Both the position numbers and the translations under genes were made by a program. Below the pieces are notes generated by a model. That model did no database searches. It worked only from the letters and a program-made list of their open reading frames with translations, and was not told the DNA's origin. Shown one piece after another: positions 26,051-39,540 of a stretch of DNA of 64,000 nucleotides; within the stretch, counting starts at the first letter, position 1, and each line of letters opens with the position of its first letter. The stretch is from Cymbidium sinense (lineage: Eukaryota; Streptophyta; Magnoliopsida; Asparagales; Orchidaceae): positions 1 to 64,000 of the forward strand of contig JAKCPB010001405.1 of NCBI GenBank assembly GCA_021442155.1, read 5' to 3'.

Positions 26051-29000
26051 TCTAACCTATGGGATTGATCTGGTTCAATATCTATTTAACTGAATGCCCA
26101 TTTTATATTTAGTGTTGTTGTTCTCATGGTTTTTGCTGATGTTTCATCCAGATACTACTTGCTATTTGATTTATGTGACATGTGTTGTTGGTTTAATTGC
26201 ATTTCTTTTAATTGGGGGCTTCCTACTTTTGTTACTTACATTGATAAAGTGTTGTTATACCTCTCAAATTTGCTGATGCATCATCCTAATACTCCCACTT
26301 GGTCAATTGCTGAGCTATGTAACATCTGCTATTGCTTTACTATCCCCAATCTTGATTGGGGTCTTACTATCAACGTTGCCTCCATTGTTAATGATAAGGG
26401 GTTTACTCATTCTGGAGGAGATATACTACTTAATGCTCTATTTGTTGATGTTGTATATTTTGATGGACATATTTCTTTCCTTTTTCTGAATTATAATGGG
26501 ATCCTTGCATCAATGCTTAACAGATATCCTCTGTCAACTTTACTGATCCTAACTTATCGATATTCTTCTCCTTATTATGGATTGGAATTACCTGGATTTC
26601 CAATTTTAGTGATCCGTGGGATTAGCTGGCATTAAATTTTGTGTCTTGCTAGTTATCAAAGATGAAACTACTTGGAACCACTTAGTAACCTATGTTGTAT
26701 CAATGTTACTTCCTAGTTTTTCTTATGTAGGATGCAATATTTATTCTAATGTTTTAGTGTTTGGTTGTTGGATTTTTGGGCCTTTTGTCACGCAGGCTAC
26801 TCTTAGGGTTGGTTTGCTGATGGTAATTGCTAATCCCATCTTTCCATCCTGTGGACAGAATAAACACTTCCTTTGTTGTAATTAATATCTATTTGCAGGC
26901 AAACCTTGTGGTTTTTGGCTGTTTGTTGCCTATTTTTATCTTGACTAACTTTGTCTTGCTTTGCTACATCACCCATCAGATCCTCCCTTTAGCTCAATTA
27001 AAATTATGCACTGATTACCGCATAATTGATTTTAGCTTATGCTTCTAGGGTTTTGGATTGTCTTGATCAACTGGACCTTTTTGAGGTTATTGAATGGTTG
27101 CTAGCTTTTGCTTTATTTCTTTTTTTATTTTTTACGATCATCTCATTTCGCTAGCTTTGGCGATCCTTTCCCTATCCTTCGGACTTTATTTTTTTTTTGT
27201 ATATTTGCATTAAGGGTTTTTTTTGGCCAACTATTAATTATCATCTTGGTTATTGGTTGATCTGGATTCGACTCCATTATTCGCATTATTTTGGGTTGTC
27301 CTTCTTGTCTAGGTTCCTTTGGAGTTACTTTGCTGATTCCTTTGGGTAACCTCTTTCTTCCAACCTGCCAGGAGAGTGTCTGTTATCTCCTATTTATACT
27401 TATCTTCTTGCAGGTTTGGACTTTCTTAATGGTTTTTCAGTTTGATTTTTGTCAGGGTTTTTTTGTTGGTTCTTTCTGTGTTTTTTCTAAGACATTGTCT
27501 ATTTGCATTAGGTGGTTCTTTGGCCAACTTGATGTTCTTTATTATCTTGTTTGTTGGCATCTCTGGTTCTTTGATTCCTTTGTTGCCTAGTCATGGGGTT
27601 GTCTTTCATTCAGGGTTATTTTGTTTTGCTTACTTTGGCTAATTTATTTTCTTTTTTAGAATGTGTTTCTATTTATTCTTATCTCCTTACGTAATTGGGT
27701 TTTCTTCATGGTTTCTCGCTTTTCCAACCCCATGGTTGTGGGTTTAGCTACAACCTATTTTCCCATTTTGAAGGGAATTTATTGGCCTCAATTTCACTTG
27801 TCTGCATTTTCTCGTTGCCTTGGTGCATTTTCCCTCTATTTGGAAAGCATCTTCCATTTTGATGGGGTTTGGCCAACTTGTCGCTCTATTCTATCTTGGT
27901 GTTTGGATGTTATGGATTATTGAATCTTAGCCCTCACACTGTGGTTGTCAATAAATTTGCATGATTTTGATGTTATTTTGCTTAAGTTTGGGGGTAATAA
28001 TTGCATTATTGTCGATGGCCTTTGGATTTTTTGGGTCCTTTATCAAGCAGATGTCTTTATGGTTCTCGGCTATCCCATTCTAGTTATGGGCTTTTGGTTA
28101 TCATATCCCTTTACCTTCTTCTTATCTGTTATTGTCCTCCCATTTCTGGTCATTTGGGCATGGGGTATCTGTTTCACTTATCCAACTTGTTTTGTGGTTG
28201 TTGGTCGCTCAATTTGATTATTTTTTTGGGTTTTCTAGCATTTGACGACTTCATATCTGCTATTTTTTTCCCTCTAGCTTATGCTACATTTGTGCATCAT
28301 TGTCACTATACTTTGCCTCTCTTGATTTTAATCTTTGCATTGTTTAATCTCATTGGGTGGATTTATGGCCACCTTGCTGGCTATTACTTTCAGGATTGTT
28401 GGCTGAACTAGATTAATGAGTTTGATCATAAGGAAACTATTTCTGTGGTGTTATCTCTGATTATCTTGTCTATGGTGGGGAGCAGCCCTTTACCTGTTTC
28501 TTCTTATCTGATGTTGTACTTCCATTTCCTATGGTAATTTGGGCTTGGGGTATGATGTTTGCCTTTATAATTGCTGTTCTCAATGTTCAAATAAGGAGGT
28601 TGTTAAAAGTCAGACTTACATTCTTTGCTTATCTTTTGGGAAATAACGAGCTTCTTCTGATTTACCAAGAATGTATATTTATTAATTCTCTGATTGGAAT
28701 GGGGTTAATTCCTCTTTTGTCTTGCCGGTTTGCAGATTTCAAAATTTCTTTATTATCCTTTAGATCGGGTTTCGTGGATGACTTGACATTGATGTCTCTT
28801 TCATTTGAGTTGGGATTATCATTCCATGGAGCATAATATGATGACATATATTTGGCATGGGATCCCCTTACCCACTTTGCTCTTTGCTGCTCTTTCCACT
28901 TGTGTACGACTTTGCCCATTCTTGCGTATTTTGGCTCAAAAGATCTTCATCAAATGGTCGCTATACAGGTTTGTTGGTTATGATGGCTGTGATGGTTTCA

Positions 29001-29450
29001 CTCCATTTTGGTTTGGTAGTAGCTCTTGTGATGTAACCCTTCTACTCAAGTTTGGATGCTCATATTTGCATCTGCCCCAACTTGGTGTGTGTGTGAGCTC
29101 AGCCTCCTATACCACTTTATTATTACCATTTTGATTTTGTCTCACTTATCATTTTCTGTACTACTTTAACTACTCTAACTTCTTCTCTATAATCTTGTGC
29201 TTTTCTCTTTTTCTTGCGTTGCTCCATAGTGTCATGTATTCTCCCTTCTAACATTGTCTCATCCTTCATTTGCTTACTTTGTTAATCACTTTTATCTTTT
29301 GCTTGCTTTACTCTTTTCTTTTGCTGGATGTAATTAGATAGGGATTTACCCTAGCGATTGTAGCTCTTGAGCGAGTTCTGAGTTTATCCTTTAAGGACCT
29401 TGTAACCCCTTTTTTGTGGCAATAAAATTCCCCCTATACGAGGTTTCCCA
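26051..29450 (+). other. LINE 3' region, unusually long and T-rich
   Basis: From the RNase H stop to the poly-A there are 3.4 kb rich in T and G on the plus strand (TTTGG, TTGGTTTT) with many short frames full of Leu, Phe and Trp; the skew explains these and no protein family is recognised. Two truncated LINEs at 44.5 and 48.5 kb have homologous but shorter (about 2.05-2.1 kb) versions: the segment near 28970-29070 matches 47240-47330 and 51235-51330 in order, and all three end CCTTTAAGGAC...TAATAAAATTC. Confidence 0.65.
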
Positions 29451-29462
29451 CCAAAAAAAAAA
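29421..29462 (+). terminator. Polyadenylation signal and A-tail of the full-length LINE
   Basis: AATAAA occurs at 29421-29426, followed after about 26 bases by an A-run (29453-29462) that leads straight into CCTTAAACCCTAAA. The truncated LINEs use the same signal in the same context (47747 and 51738). Confidence 0.75.
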
Positions 29463-32400
29463 CCTTAAACCCTAAAAACCTAAAAACCTAAACCTAAACT
29501 AAATAAAACTTAACAATAATATAAATAAATAAATCACGACCTAAATAAAATAAATAAAATAAAATAAAATAAAAACCTAAACTAAAACCTAAATCTAAAC
29601 CTAAAAATATACTAAAATAAAAAATGAAAATAAAGAATAACCTAAACTAAACTAAAAAAATAAAATAAACCTAACAATAAAAAACCTTTATAAAATAAAA
29701 ACTAAATGTAAAATAAAAGTAAATTAAACCAAAATTTAAATAAATAAATAGTAAATAAAAATGTAAACATAAAAAATAAAAATAAAATAAATAAAAGTAA
29801 ACCTAAACCCTAAACTAAAAAAAAAACCTAAACCTAAAATAAAAAAATAAAATAAACCTAAACCAAAACTAAAATATAAACCTAAACCTAAAACTAAAAT
29901 AAATTAAGCCTAAACTTAAACCAAAACGAAATATAATAAAATGAACTAAAAATAAACCTAAATCTAAACTAAAAAATATAACTTAAAAATAAACCTAAAA
30001 CCTAAACCTAAAAAAAAAAAAAAAATACATAAAGATAAATCTAAAAATAAAAAATAAAATCTAAAACTAAAAATAAAATAAAATAAAATTGAACTAAAAA
30101 ATAAACATAAGCATAAATCTAAACCTAAACCTAAAAAAAATAAACTAAAATAAAACCCTAACCTAAAGTAAATAAACCTAAAATAAATAAACACAACAAA
30201 AAATAAATTAAAAATAAAATAAACTATAAATAGAAAATAATCTAAATAAACTAAAACTGCTTTACTTTTTTTTTAAAACCTAAACCCTAAACCCTAAAAT
30301 TAACCCTAAACCCTAAAAAACCCTAAACCTTAACCCTAAACCCTAAACCCTAACCTTAACCCTAAACCTTAATCCCTAAACCATAAACCCTAAACCCTAA
30401 ACTAGACCTAAACCCTAAACCCTAAATCGTAAAAATCCTAAACCCTAAAGCTTAAATGCTAAACCCTAAAACGCAACCCTAAACTAACCTTAAACCCTAA
30501 ACTAACCCTAAATCCTAAACCATAAACCCTAAACCCTTAACCCTAAAAATCCTAAGCCCTAAACCCTAGACCCTAACCCTAAATCTTAAACACCTAAACT
30601 AACCTACTATTTTTTGATTGAAAACCCTAAACCAAATAACCCTAAAATAAACTTAACCTAAAACCCTAAACCACATCCTAAAAAAATTAAACCTCAACCC
30701 TAAACTAAACTCAACCCTAAACATAAACCTAAAGCAACCTAAACCCTAAACCCTAAACTAAACCCTAAACCTAAACCCTAAACTCTAAACCTAAACCCAA
30801 ACCCTAAGTCCTAAACCTAACCCTAAACCCTAAACCACAAACCTAAACCTAAACCTTAAATCCTAAAACTAAAACCTAAACCTAAACTATAAACTTAAAA
30901 TAAATAAATAAAAAAAAAACCTAAACTTAAATGAAATAAAGAAATAAAATAAAATAAAAACCTAAACCTAAACCTAAAAATAAAATGAAATATAAAATAA
31001 AAATAACTAAAATAAAATATGCAAAAATAAAAACTAAACTAAAAAATAAAATAAACTTAAGAAAAAAACCTAATAAAATAAAAATAAACATAAAAAAAAT
31101 AAAAGAAACCTAAAATAAAATAAAATAAAAATTAAATAAAAACCTAAACCTAAAAAATAAACTAAAATTAAAACCTAAAAATAAATAAATAATAAAATAA
31201 AAACCTTAAAATAAAACCTTAAAATAAAAAAAAACATAAAAAAGCTAAACCTAAATAAATTAAAAAAATAAAAAATAAAATAAAACCTAAACTAAAACCT
31301 AAACCAAACCTAAAAAATAAAATAAAATAAACTAATAAAAAAATAAACTAAAATAAAATAATAGCCTAAACTAAACTAAAAAATAAGATAAACCTAATAG
31401 TAAAAATAAAATAAAATATAATAAAAACTAAATGTAAAATAAAACTAAAATAAACCTAAAATGAACCTAAAATAAGATAAAATAAAACTAAATAAAAATA
31501 AAAACCTAAAAAATAAACTTAGAATAAAACCTAATAAATAAAAAAATAATTCTTAAACCATAAACTAAAAAAAAAACCTAAACCTAAGTTAAAATATACT
31601 AAACCATATAAATAAAACCTAAACCTAAACTAAATAAAATTAAATAAACTAAAAAGTAAACCTGAACCTAAACTAAAAAATAAAACCTAAAAATAAACCT
31701 AAAATAAAAACCTAAAACCTAAACCTAAGAAAATAAAATCAAAACCCAAACTAAACCTAAAAATAAAAAGTAAAACCTAAACCAAAAAATAAAATAAAAA
31801 TAAACTGAACTAAAAAATAAACCTAAACTTAAACCTAAACCCAAAAAATAAATTAAAATAATAAACCTAAACTAAAATAAATAAATCTAAAATAAATAAA
31901 CTAAACTAAAACAAAATAAAAAATAAACATAAATAAAAAATAAAAAATAAAATAAATAAAAAATAATAAATAAAATAAATAACTTTGATTTTTAAAAAAA
32001 ATAAAAAAAATAAAAACCTAAACCCTACTAAAACACTAAACCCCAAACCCTAAACCCTAAAATAAACTAAAATAATCTAAACCTATAACCTAATTTAAAA
32101 TAAAGCCAAACTAAAACATCAACCCTAAACCAAAAAACCTAAATCGTAAACCCTAAACTCTAAAAATAAAAAAATAAAAAATTAAATTAAAATAAATATA
32201 TAAAAACCCCAAACCCTAAACCCTTAATCCTAAAGCCTAAACCCTAAACCCTTAATCCTAAAGCCTAAACCCTAAACCCTAAACACTAACCCTAAACCAT
32301 AAATGCTAAAACACTAACCCTAAACTAAAACCATACCCTAAACCTAAAACAAAACCTAAACAAAGATAAAATAAAATAAAACTAACTAAAAAATTAACTT

Positions 32401-35400
32401 AAACTAAACCTAAAAATAAAAATAAATTAAAATAAATAAACCTAAATAAAAACAAACTAAATAAAATAAAAAATAAACCTAAAGAAAAAATAAATAAAAT
32501 AAATAAACCTAACTAAATAAACTAAATCTAATTTAGTTAATTAAAAATAAACTAAATCAAACCTAAACCATAAACCCTAAAACCCTAAACCCTAAAAACC
32601 TAAATTCTAAACTAAACAAATAATAAACCTAAATTAAAACCTAAACCCTAAAAATGTTAAAACCATAAACCCTAAACCTAAATTAGACATAACTTAAACC
32701 TAAACCCTAAACTAAACCCTAATTCTAAACCCTAAACCCTAAACCCTAACCTTAAACCCTAAATAAACTAAACTAAACCCTAAACCTAAACTTAAACCTA
32801 AACTAAAACCTAAAACCTAAAACCCTAAATCCTAAACCTAAACCCTAAACTAATCCTAAACCTAAACCCTAAACTAAAAAAAATAAAACCTAAACCTCTA
32901 AATAAAATAAACATAAACTAAAACTAATCTTAAACCTAAAAGAAATAAACCCTAAATAAACCTAAAACTAACCCTAAACTAACCATAAACCTAAACCCTA
33001 AACTAAAATCTTAAACCTAAACTAAACAAACCTAAACCCTAAAACCCTACCCTAAAAAAAATCCTAAACTCTAAAGCAAACACTAAACCCTAAACACTAA
33101 CCTAAACCTAAACTAAAACCCTAAAACCTAAATAAAACCCTAAACCCTAAACCCTAAAACTAAACCTAAACTAAACAAAACCTAAAATAAAATAAATAAA
33201 TAAATAACCTAAATAAAATATAAAAATAAAATAAAATAAAACCTAAACTAAACCTAAATCTAAGCCTAAAATATACTAAAATATAAAAATGAAAATAAAC
33301 ATAAATAAATAAATAACAATAAACTAAACTAAAAAAAATAAAATAAACCTAATAATAAAAAAAAAAACCTAATAAAATAAAAAACTAAATGTAAAATAAA
33401 ATAAATTAAACCTAAATTAAAAAAAAAAATAAAACTAAATAAAACTAAAACTAAAAAATAAATTTAAAAATAAATAAAAAGTAAAACCTAAACCCTAAAC
33501 TAAAAAAAACCAAACCTAAATAAAAAAATAAAATATATGAAACCTAAACCTAAACCTAAAATAAATTAAACCTAAACTAAAAAATATAACCTAAAAATAA
33601 ACCTAAAACCTAAAACTAAAAAAAATTAAATAAAAACATAAAGATAAATCTAAAAATAAAAAATAAAATCTAAACCTAAAAAATAAAAATAAAAATAAAC
33701 ATAATCATAAACCTAAACTTAAACTTAAAACTAAACTAAAATAAAAAACCCTAACCTAAAGTAAATCTAAACAAATAAATAAAATATAATATAATTAAAA
33801 AATAAAATAAACTATAAAAAAAAAAAAAAATAAACTAAAAACTATCTAATTTTATTTAAATAAACCTAAACTAACCTAAACCATAAACCCTAACCCTAAA
33901 CTAAACCCTAAACTAACCCTAAACCTAACCCTAACTAACCCTAACCTAATCCTAAACTATAACCCAAACAAAATTTTAAACCTAAACCTAAAGATAAATG
34001 CTAAAAGCTAAATAAACTAACTAACTTAAACCTAACCTAAACTAAACCTAAACCCTAAACCTAAACCTAAACCTAAAACTAAAACCTAAATAAAACCCTA
34101 AACCTAAACTCTAACCCTAAATCTAAAACCCTAAATAAAACTAAATAACTAAACATTAATTAAAAAATCCTAAACCCTAAAACTAACCCTAAAATAAAAA
34201 CCTACAACCCAAAATAAACTAAATCTAAAACTATAACTCAACCCTAAATTAAAACCTGAATCCTAAACATAAAACCTAAAATGTAAACCTACAACACTAA
34301 ACCCTAAACCCTAAACCCTAAACCCTAAATCTTAAAACCCTAAACCCTAAACTCTAAACCCTAAACCCTATGTCCTAAAACCTACAACCCTAAACCCTAA
34401 ACCATAAACCCTAAACTTTAAACCCTAAACCCTAAAAACTAAAAAACCTAAACCTAAACTAAATAAAACTTAAAAATAAAATAAATAAAAAAACCTAAAC
34501 CTAAATAAAATAAAGAAATAAAATAAAATATAAACCTAAACATAAACCTAAAAATAAAATTAAATATAAAATAAAAATAACTAAAATAAAATAAACAAAA
34601 ATGAAAACTAAACTAAAAAATAAAATAAACCTAAGAAAAAAACTTTAATAAAATGAAAATAAATGTAAAATAAAAATAAAAGAAAAAAAAAAAAAAAATT
34701 AAATAAAAACCTAAACCTAATTAAACCTAAAATTAAAACATAACAATAAATACAAAATAAAACCTAAACCCTAAACTAAAAAAAAATAAACATAAAATTA
34801 AAATAAAATAAACAAAATAAAATAAACCTAAACCTAAAAGTAAACTAAAATAAACTAAACTAAAATAAATAAAACCTAAACCTAAAATAAACTAAAACTA
34901 AACCTAAACTTAAACTGAATAAAAAAAATAAACTAAAATAACCTAAACCTAAGCTAAAAAATAAAACATAAAAATAAACCTAAAATAAAAACCTAGAATC
35001 TAAACCTAAAAAATTCAAATAAAAATGTAAACCTAAACCAAAAAATAAAAAATAAAATATAAACCTAAAAAATAAAATAAGAATAAAACTCAACTAAAAA
35101 CTAAACCTAAATCGAAAAAAATAAACTAAAATAAAAAACCTAAACTAAAATAATAAACCTAAAAAAATAAACTAAACTAAATAAAATAAAAAATAAACAT
35201 AAATAGAGATAAAATAAACTAAATAAACTAAATAAACCTAAACCTATCAGTTTACTTAATTTTTTTTTTAAAAAAACCTTAAACCTTAAATCCTAAACCC
35301 TAAACCATAAACCCTAAACCCTACACCCTAAACATATAACCTTAAACCTTATACCCTAATCCCTAAAAAACTTTAAACCCTAAACCCTAAACCATAATCC

Positions 35401-35582
35401 TAAACCCTAAACCCTAAAAGCATAAACCTTAAAATGATAAACCCTAAATCATAAACTCTCCCTAAACCTAAACCCTAAAAACCCAAACCCTAAACCCTAA
35501 ACCCTAAACCCCAAAACCCAAAACCTAAACTAAAGTAACTAAATAAATTAAAAAAAATAAACCTAAACCTAAACCTAAACCT
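29463..35582 (+). repeat. Telomere-like satellite with a duplicated 3.6 kb higher-order unit
   Basis: Starting at the LINE tail: A-rich arm (29480-30255), boundary tag (30251-30275), CCCTAAA block (30285-30890), two further arms, a second CCCTAAA-rich block (32020-33170), then the whole order again. Specific pairs: AACATAAAGATAAATCT at about 33634 and its TACATAAAGATAAATCT partner at about 30024; AAAATAAAAATAACTAAAAT at about 30986 and 34571. Both give a period near 3.6 kb. A further boundary tag is at 35240. Around 33.15 kb the two arms that flank the LINE elsewhere are directly joined. Confidence 0.85.
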
Positions 35583-36039
35583 AAGAATAAACTTTAATGG
35601 CAAGAACATCATTGTCAAACGGCTCAGATCTATGGAAAGGTGGAGGTGGCAATTAAATGGAGGGGAACTGGAGGTGCTAGTGGATGGAGGTGGTGAGCAA
35701 ATGGTTATGGAGGTGGTTGGAGCAATGGAGATTACAACCATGGTGGTGGCGAAGGGAGAGATCGAGGATATGATGGTGGATCTCTCTACTCGAGAGGCCA
35801 AGGTGGTTTTGATGGGAACTGGAGAAAATGAAGAACGGCTGATACGATCTGCTGCTTATGGAACTATCTTTATAGTAATGAGAGTTCTAGTTATCTAGGG
35901 CCTTTGATTTGCTCTATGTGTGCTCATTTTTTATCTATGTCATCGCATGTGTCTTAGAGAACTTGGTGAGTTGCTTGGTTTATGAAATTGAAAAGAAGAA
36001 ATGTTGAATCTAAATTTGTTCTATTTAAAAAAAAAAAAA
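35583..36039 (+). pseudogene. GRP retrocopy B
   Basis: Same 5' breakpoint as most copies: the satellite passes into AAGAATAAACTTTAATGGCAA, a decayed form of the RRM end. The Gly-rich tail follows in broken frames (35632-35800). The codons GGG AAC TGG AGA AAA at about 35815 correspond to the G-N-W-R-N end known for plant GRPs. The 3' UTR (TCTAGTTATCTAGG, TTGATTTGCTCTATG) is well kept and the tail is an A-run at 36027-36039. Flanks are CCTAAACCTAAACCTAAG on the left and CTAAAAACCCTAAA on the right. Confidence 0.82.
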
Positions 36040-39000
36040 CTAAAAACCCTAAACCTTAAACTAAAACTTGAACCCTAGACTTAAAACTTAAACCCTACAC
36101 CCTAAACCCTAAACCCTAAAAACACAAAACTCTAAACCCTAAACCCTAAAACCCTAAACCCTAAACCCTAAATCCAAAAACCTAAACACTAAACCCTAAA
36201 CCCTTAACCTTAAACCCTAAACCCAACACCCAAAACATTAAAACTAAACCCTCAACTAACCATAATTTCTAAATCCTAAACCCAAAAAAGCTATAAAGCT
36301 AAACCTAAACTAAATAAAACCAAAAAAGAAAATAAATAAAAGAGCCTAAACTAATATAAAATAATAAAATAAAATAAAATAAAAAATTAAACTAAAACCT
36401 AAACCTAAACATAAAACTAAACCTAAACCTAAAAATAAACTAAAATAAAAGATCAAAACTAAAATAAAATAAAATAAATTCAAAAAAGTAAAGTAAAAAA
36501 ATAAAAAAATAAATAAAATAAAAGCTAAACCTAAAAAATAAAAATAAAATAAAATGAAAAAAAACAAAATAAAAACTAAATAAAAACCTAAAAATATAAA
36601 ACCTAAACCCTAAACCTAAAATATACTAAACTAAACTTAAACCAAAAAACCTAAATAAAATAAAATAAACTAAAATAAACCTAAACCTAAATTAATAAAA
36701 TAAAATCTAAAAATAAACCTAAAATAAAACCTAAAACCTAAACCTAAAAAATAAAATAAAAACCTAAACCTAAACCTAAAAATAAAATATAAAACCTAAA
36801 CCTAAAAAATAAAATGAAAATAAACCAAACTAAAAAATAAATTTAATTCTAAACCAAGAAAATAAACTAAAATAAAAAACCTAAACTAAATTAAATAAAC
36901 CTAAAATAATTAAACTAAACTAAGTAAAAATAAAAAAGAAAATAAACTAAATAAACCTAAACATACTAGTTTACTTAATTTTTAAAAAAATAAAAACTAA
37001 AAAATTTTTTTTAAAAAAAACCCTAACCCTATACCCTAAACCCTAAAACTAACCCTAAACCCTATACCCTAAACCCTAAACCTAAACCCTAAACCCTAAA
37101 CCCTAACCCTAACCTTAAACCCTAATCCCTAAATCCTAAACTATAAACCCTAAACTAAACCTAAACCCTAAACTCTCAAAACCCTAAACCCAAACCCTAA
37201 ATAAAAAATAAACCCTAAAACCTAAACCTAAAAAAAAATAAAATAAACTAATACCTAAACCAAAACCAAAACCTAAATCTAAATCTAAATGTAAAAACAA
37301 AATAAAATAAAAAATAAAATTGAATTTAGAATAAAATAAATAATACATAAACTAAACTAAAAAATAAAAAAATAAACCTAAAATAAAATTTAAATAAAAT
37401 AAAAATAAACATAAAGTAATAAAAATAAAATAAAACTAAATAAAAAATCTAAACCTAAAAAATGAACCTAAAATGAATAAAAAAACTAAAACCTAAAATA
37501 AACAAATAAAATAAACCTAAACCTAATAAAATAAACTAAATTAAAATAAATAACCTAAACATAAACTAAATAAACTAAACCTAAACCCTAAACTAAATAA
37601 AATAAAATAAACTAAAACCTAAATGTAAACTAAAAAAATCTAAAATAAAAACTTAAAACATAAACCTAAAAAAATAAAATAAAACCTAAACCTAAACATA
37701 AAACTAAAAAAATAAAACCTAAACCTAAAAAATAAAATAAAAACAAAACTAAACTAAAGCATAAACATAAAATAATAAACTAAAAAGTAAAACTAAAATA
37801 AAAAAGCTAAACTAAAATAAATAAACTAAACTAAATAAAAATAAAAATAAACCTAAATAAAAATAAAAAATAAAATAAACTAAATAAACTTAAACCTACT
37901 TGTTTACTTAATTTTTTTTTTTTTAAAAACCCTAAACCATAAACCCTAAACCCTAAAGCTAACCCTAAACCATAAACCCTAAACCTAAAGCTAACCCTAA
38001 AAATCTCTAAAACCCTAAACCTAATCCTAAAACCCTAAACCCTAAACACTAAACCCTAAACCTAAACCCTAAACCTAAACACTAACCCTAAACCCTAAAC
38101 CCCAAAATCTTAAACCTAAAGCCTAAACCCTAAACCCTAAACAAAACCCTAAACCCTAAACTAAAATAAAACCTAAAATTGGATAAATAAAATACCTAAA
38201 CCTAACAAATAAAAAATAAAACAAAATAAAACCTAAACCAAAAAAAAAAAACTAAAATATAATAAAGAAAACCTAAACTAAACAAAATAATAAATAAACC
38301 TAAAATAAAACCCTAAATAAAATAAATAAAAATAAAATAAAATAAAAACTAAATAAAATCCTAAACATAAAAAAATAAACCTAAAATAAAACCTAAATAT
38401 ATAAAATTAAACCCAAACCTAAACTAAAAAAAACTAAACCTAAAATAAAAATAAAATAAAGAAATTAAAATAAACCTAAAACTAAACTAAAATAAATAAA
38501 ACCTTAACCTAAACCTAAACCTAAACTAAATAAAATAAAATAAACTAAAATTAAACCTAAACCTAAACTAAAATATAAAACTTAAAAATAAACCTAAAAT
38601 AAAAACCTAAACCTAAACACATAAAATATAAACAAAATAAACCTAAACCTAAAATAAAAATAAATAAAACCTAAACCTAAAATTAAATAAAAATAAACTC
38701 AACTAAAATAAAACTAAACTAAAATAAATAAACCTAATATAAATAAACAAAACTAAATAAAAATAAAAAATAAACCTAATAAAATAAAAAATGAATTAAA
38801 ATCAAATAAATGAAAATAACTAAATAAACATAAACCTACAAGTTTACTTAATTTAAAAAAAAACACCCTAAATCCCAAATCCAAAACCCCAAACCATAAA
38901 CCCTAAACTTTAAAATAATCCTAAATTAAACCCTAAATAAACCCTAAATAAAACCCTAAACTAAACCATAAACCATAAAACTAAACCCTAAACCCTAAAT

Positions 39001-39240
39001 AAAACTAAATAAACTAAACCTAAAACACTAAAATAAACCTTAAACCCCTAAACTAAACCTAAACCTAAACCCTAAACCTAACCTAAACCTAACCCTAAAC
39101 CCTAAAACTAAAAAAAGCATAAACCTAAAAATCCTAAACCTTAAACCCTAAATAACCCTAAATAAACCCTATAAAACCCTAAAATCATAAATAAATAAAA
39201 AAAATAAACTTAAAAATCTAAACCTAAACCTAAATAATAA
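36040..39240 (+). repeat. Telomere-like satellite with three short units
   Basis: Boundary tags at 36960, 37893 and 38833 define two units of only about 0.93-0.94 kb, shorter than on the left of the window because the A-rich arms are abridged. CCCTAAA blocks lie at 36050-36290, 37020-37200, 37925-38160 and 38860-39180. No non-repeat DNA is seen until the degraded GRP copy. Confidence 0.87.
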
Positions 39241-39540
39241 AATTAACATCATTGCCAATCGAATAAAACTAAACTTGTTATCTTATATGATGGATATGGA
39301 GGTGGTAAACCTAAATAAAATTAACCCATAAAGATAATATGATGGTGGATCCCTAAAAGCACTAAACTAAAAATAAGAATAGTTGATCCGATATACTTCT
39401 AAACCTGTCTTTATAGTAGAGATGGTTATACTTAAAACTATGGCTCCTCATATCTATCTCATTATGTAAAAAAATAAAACTACTAAATGAAATTGAAATG
39501 AAGAATATTAATATGAATTTGTTCTCTAAAAAAAAAAAAA
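39241..39540 (+). pseudogene. GRP retrocopy C, heavily eroded mosaic
   Basis: Recognisable GRP islands (AACATCATTGCCAATCG at 39245, ATGGATATGGAGGTGGT near 39288, ATATGATGGTGGATCC near 39337, CTGTCTTTATAGTAGAGATG near 39408, GAATTTGTTCTCT ahead of an A-run at 39528-39540) are separated by satellite words such as AAACCTAAATAAAATTAACC. Order and orientation are those of the other copies. This is either a copy partly overwritten by satellite through gene conversion or replication slippage, or a consensus artefact. Confidence 0.7.

Larger units (their letters stand above)
20537..29462 (+). mobile_element. Near-full-length dead L1-type LINE retrotransposon
   Basis: An 8.9 kb non-LTR retrotransposon with, in order, a short 5' leader, ORF1 with DUF4283-like and degenerate CCHC segments, ORF2 with AP-type endonuclease, reverse transcriptase, a zf-RVT-like region and an RNase H domain, a 3.4 kb 3' region, a polyadenylation signal at 29421 and an A-tail at 29453-29462. 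This domain order is that of plant L1-clade LINEs that carry RNase H. Every ORF is broken by many small deletions and stops. The 5' end adjoins CTAAACCTAAAACCT and the tail runs into CCTTAAACCCTAAA. Target-site duplications cannot be recognised in such repetitive flanks. A duplicated satellite unit at 31.2-33.9 kb lacks the insertion. Confidence 0.88.

Noticed and set aside
35490..35801. Minus-strand Ser/Thr/Pro-rich frames over the GRP copies (also 51767-52045, 52615-52839)
   Set aside because: Antisense shadows of Gly-rich coding repeats; they differ between copies.
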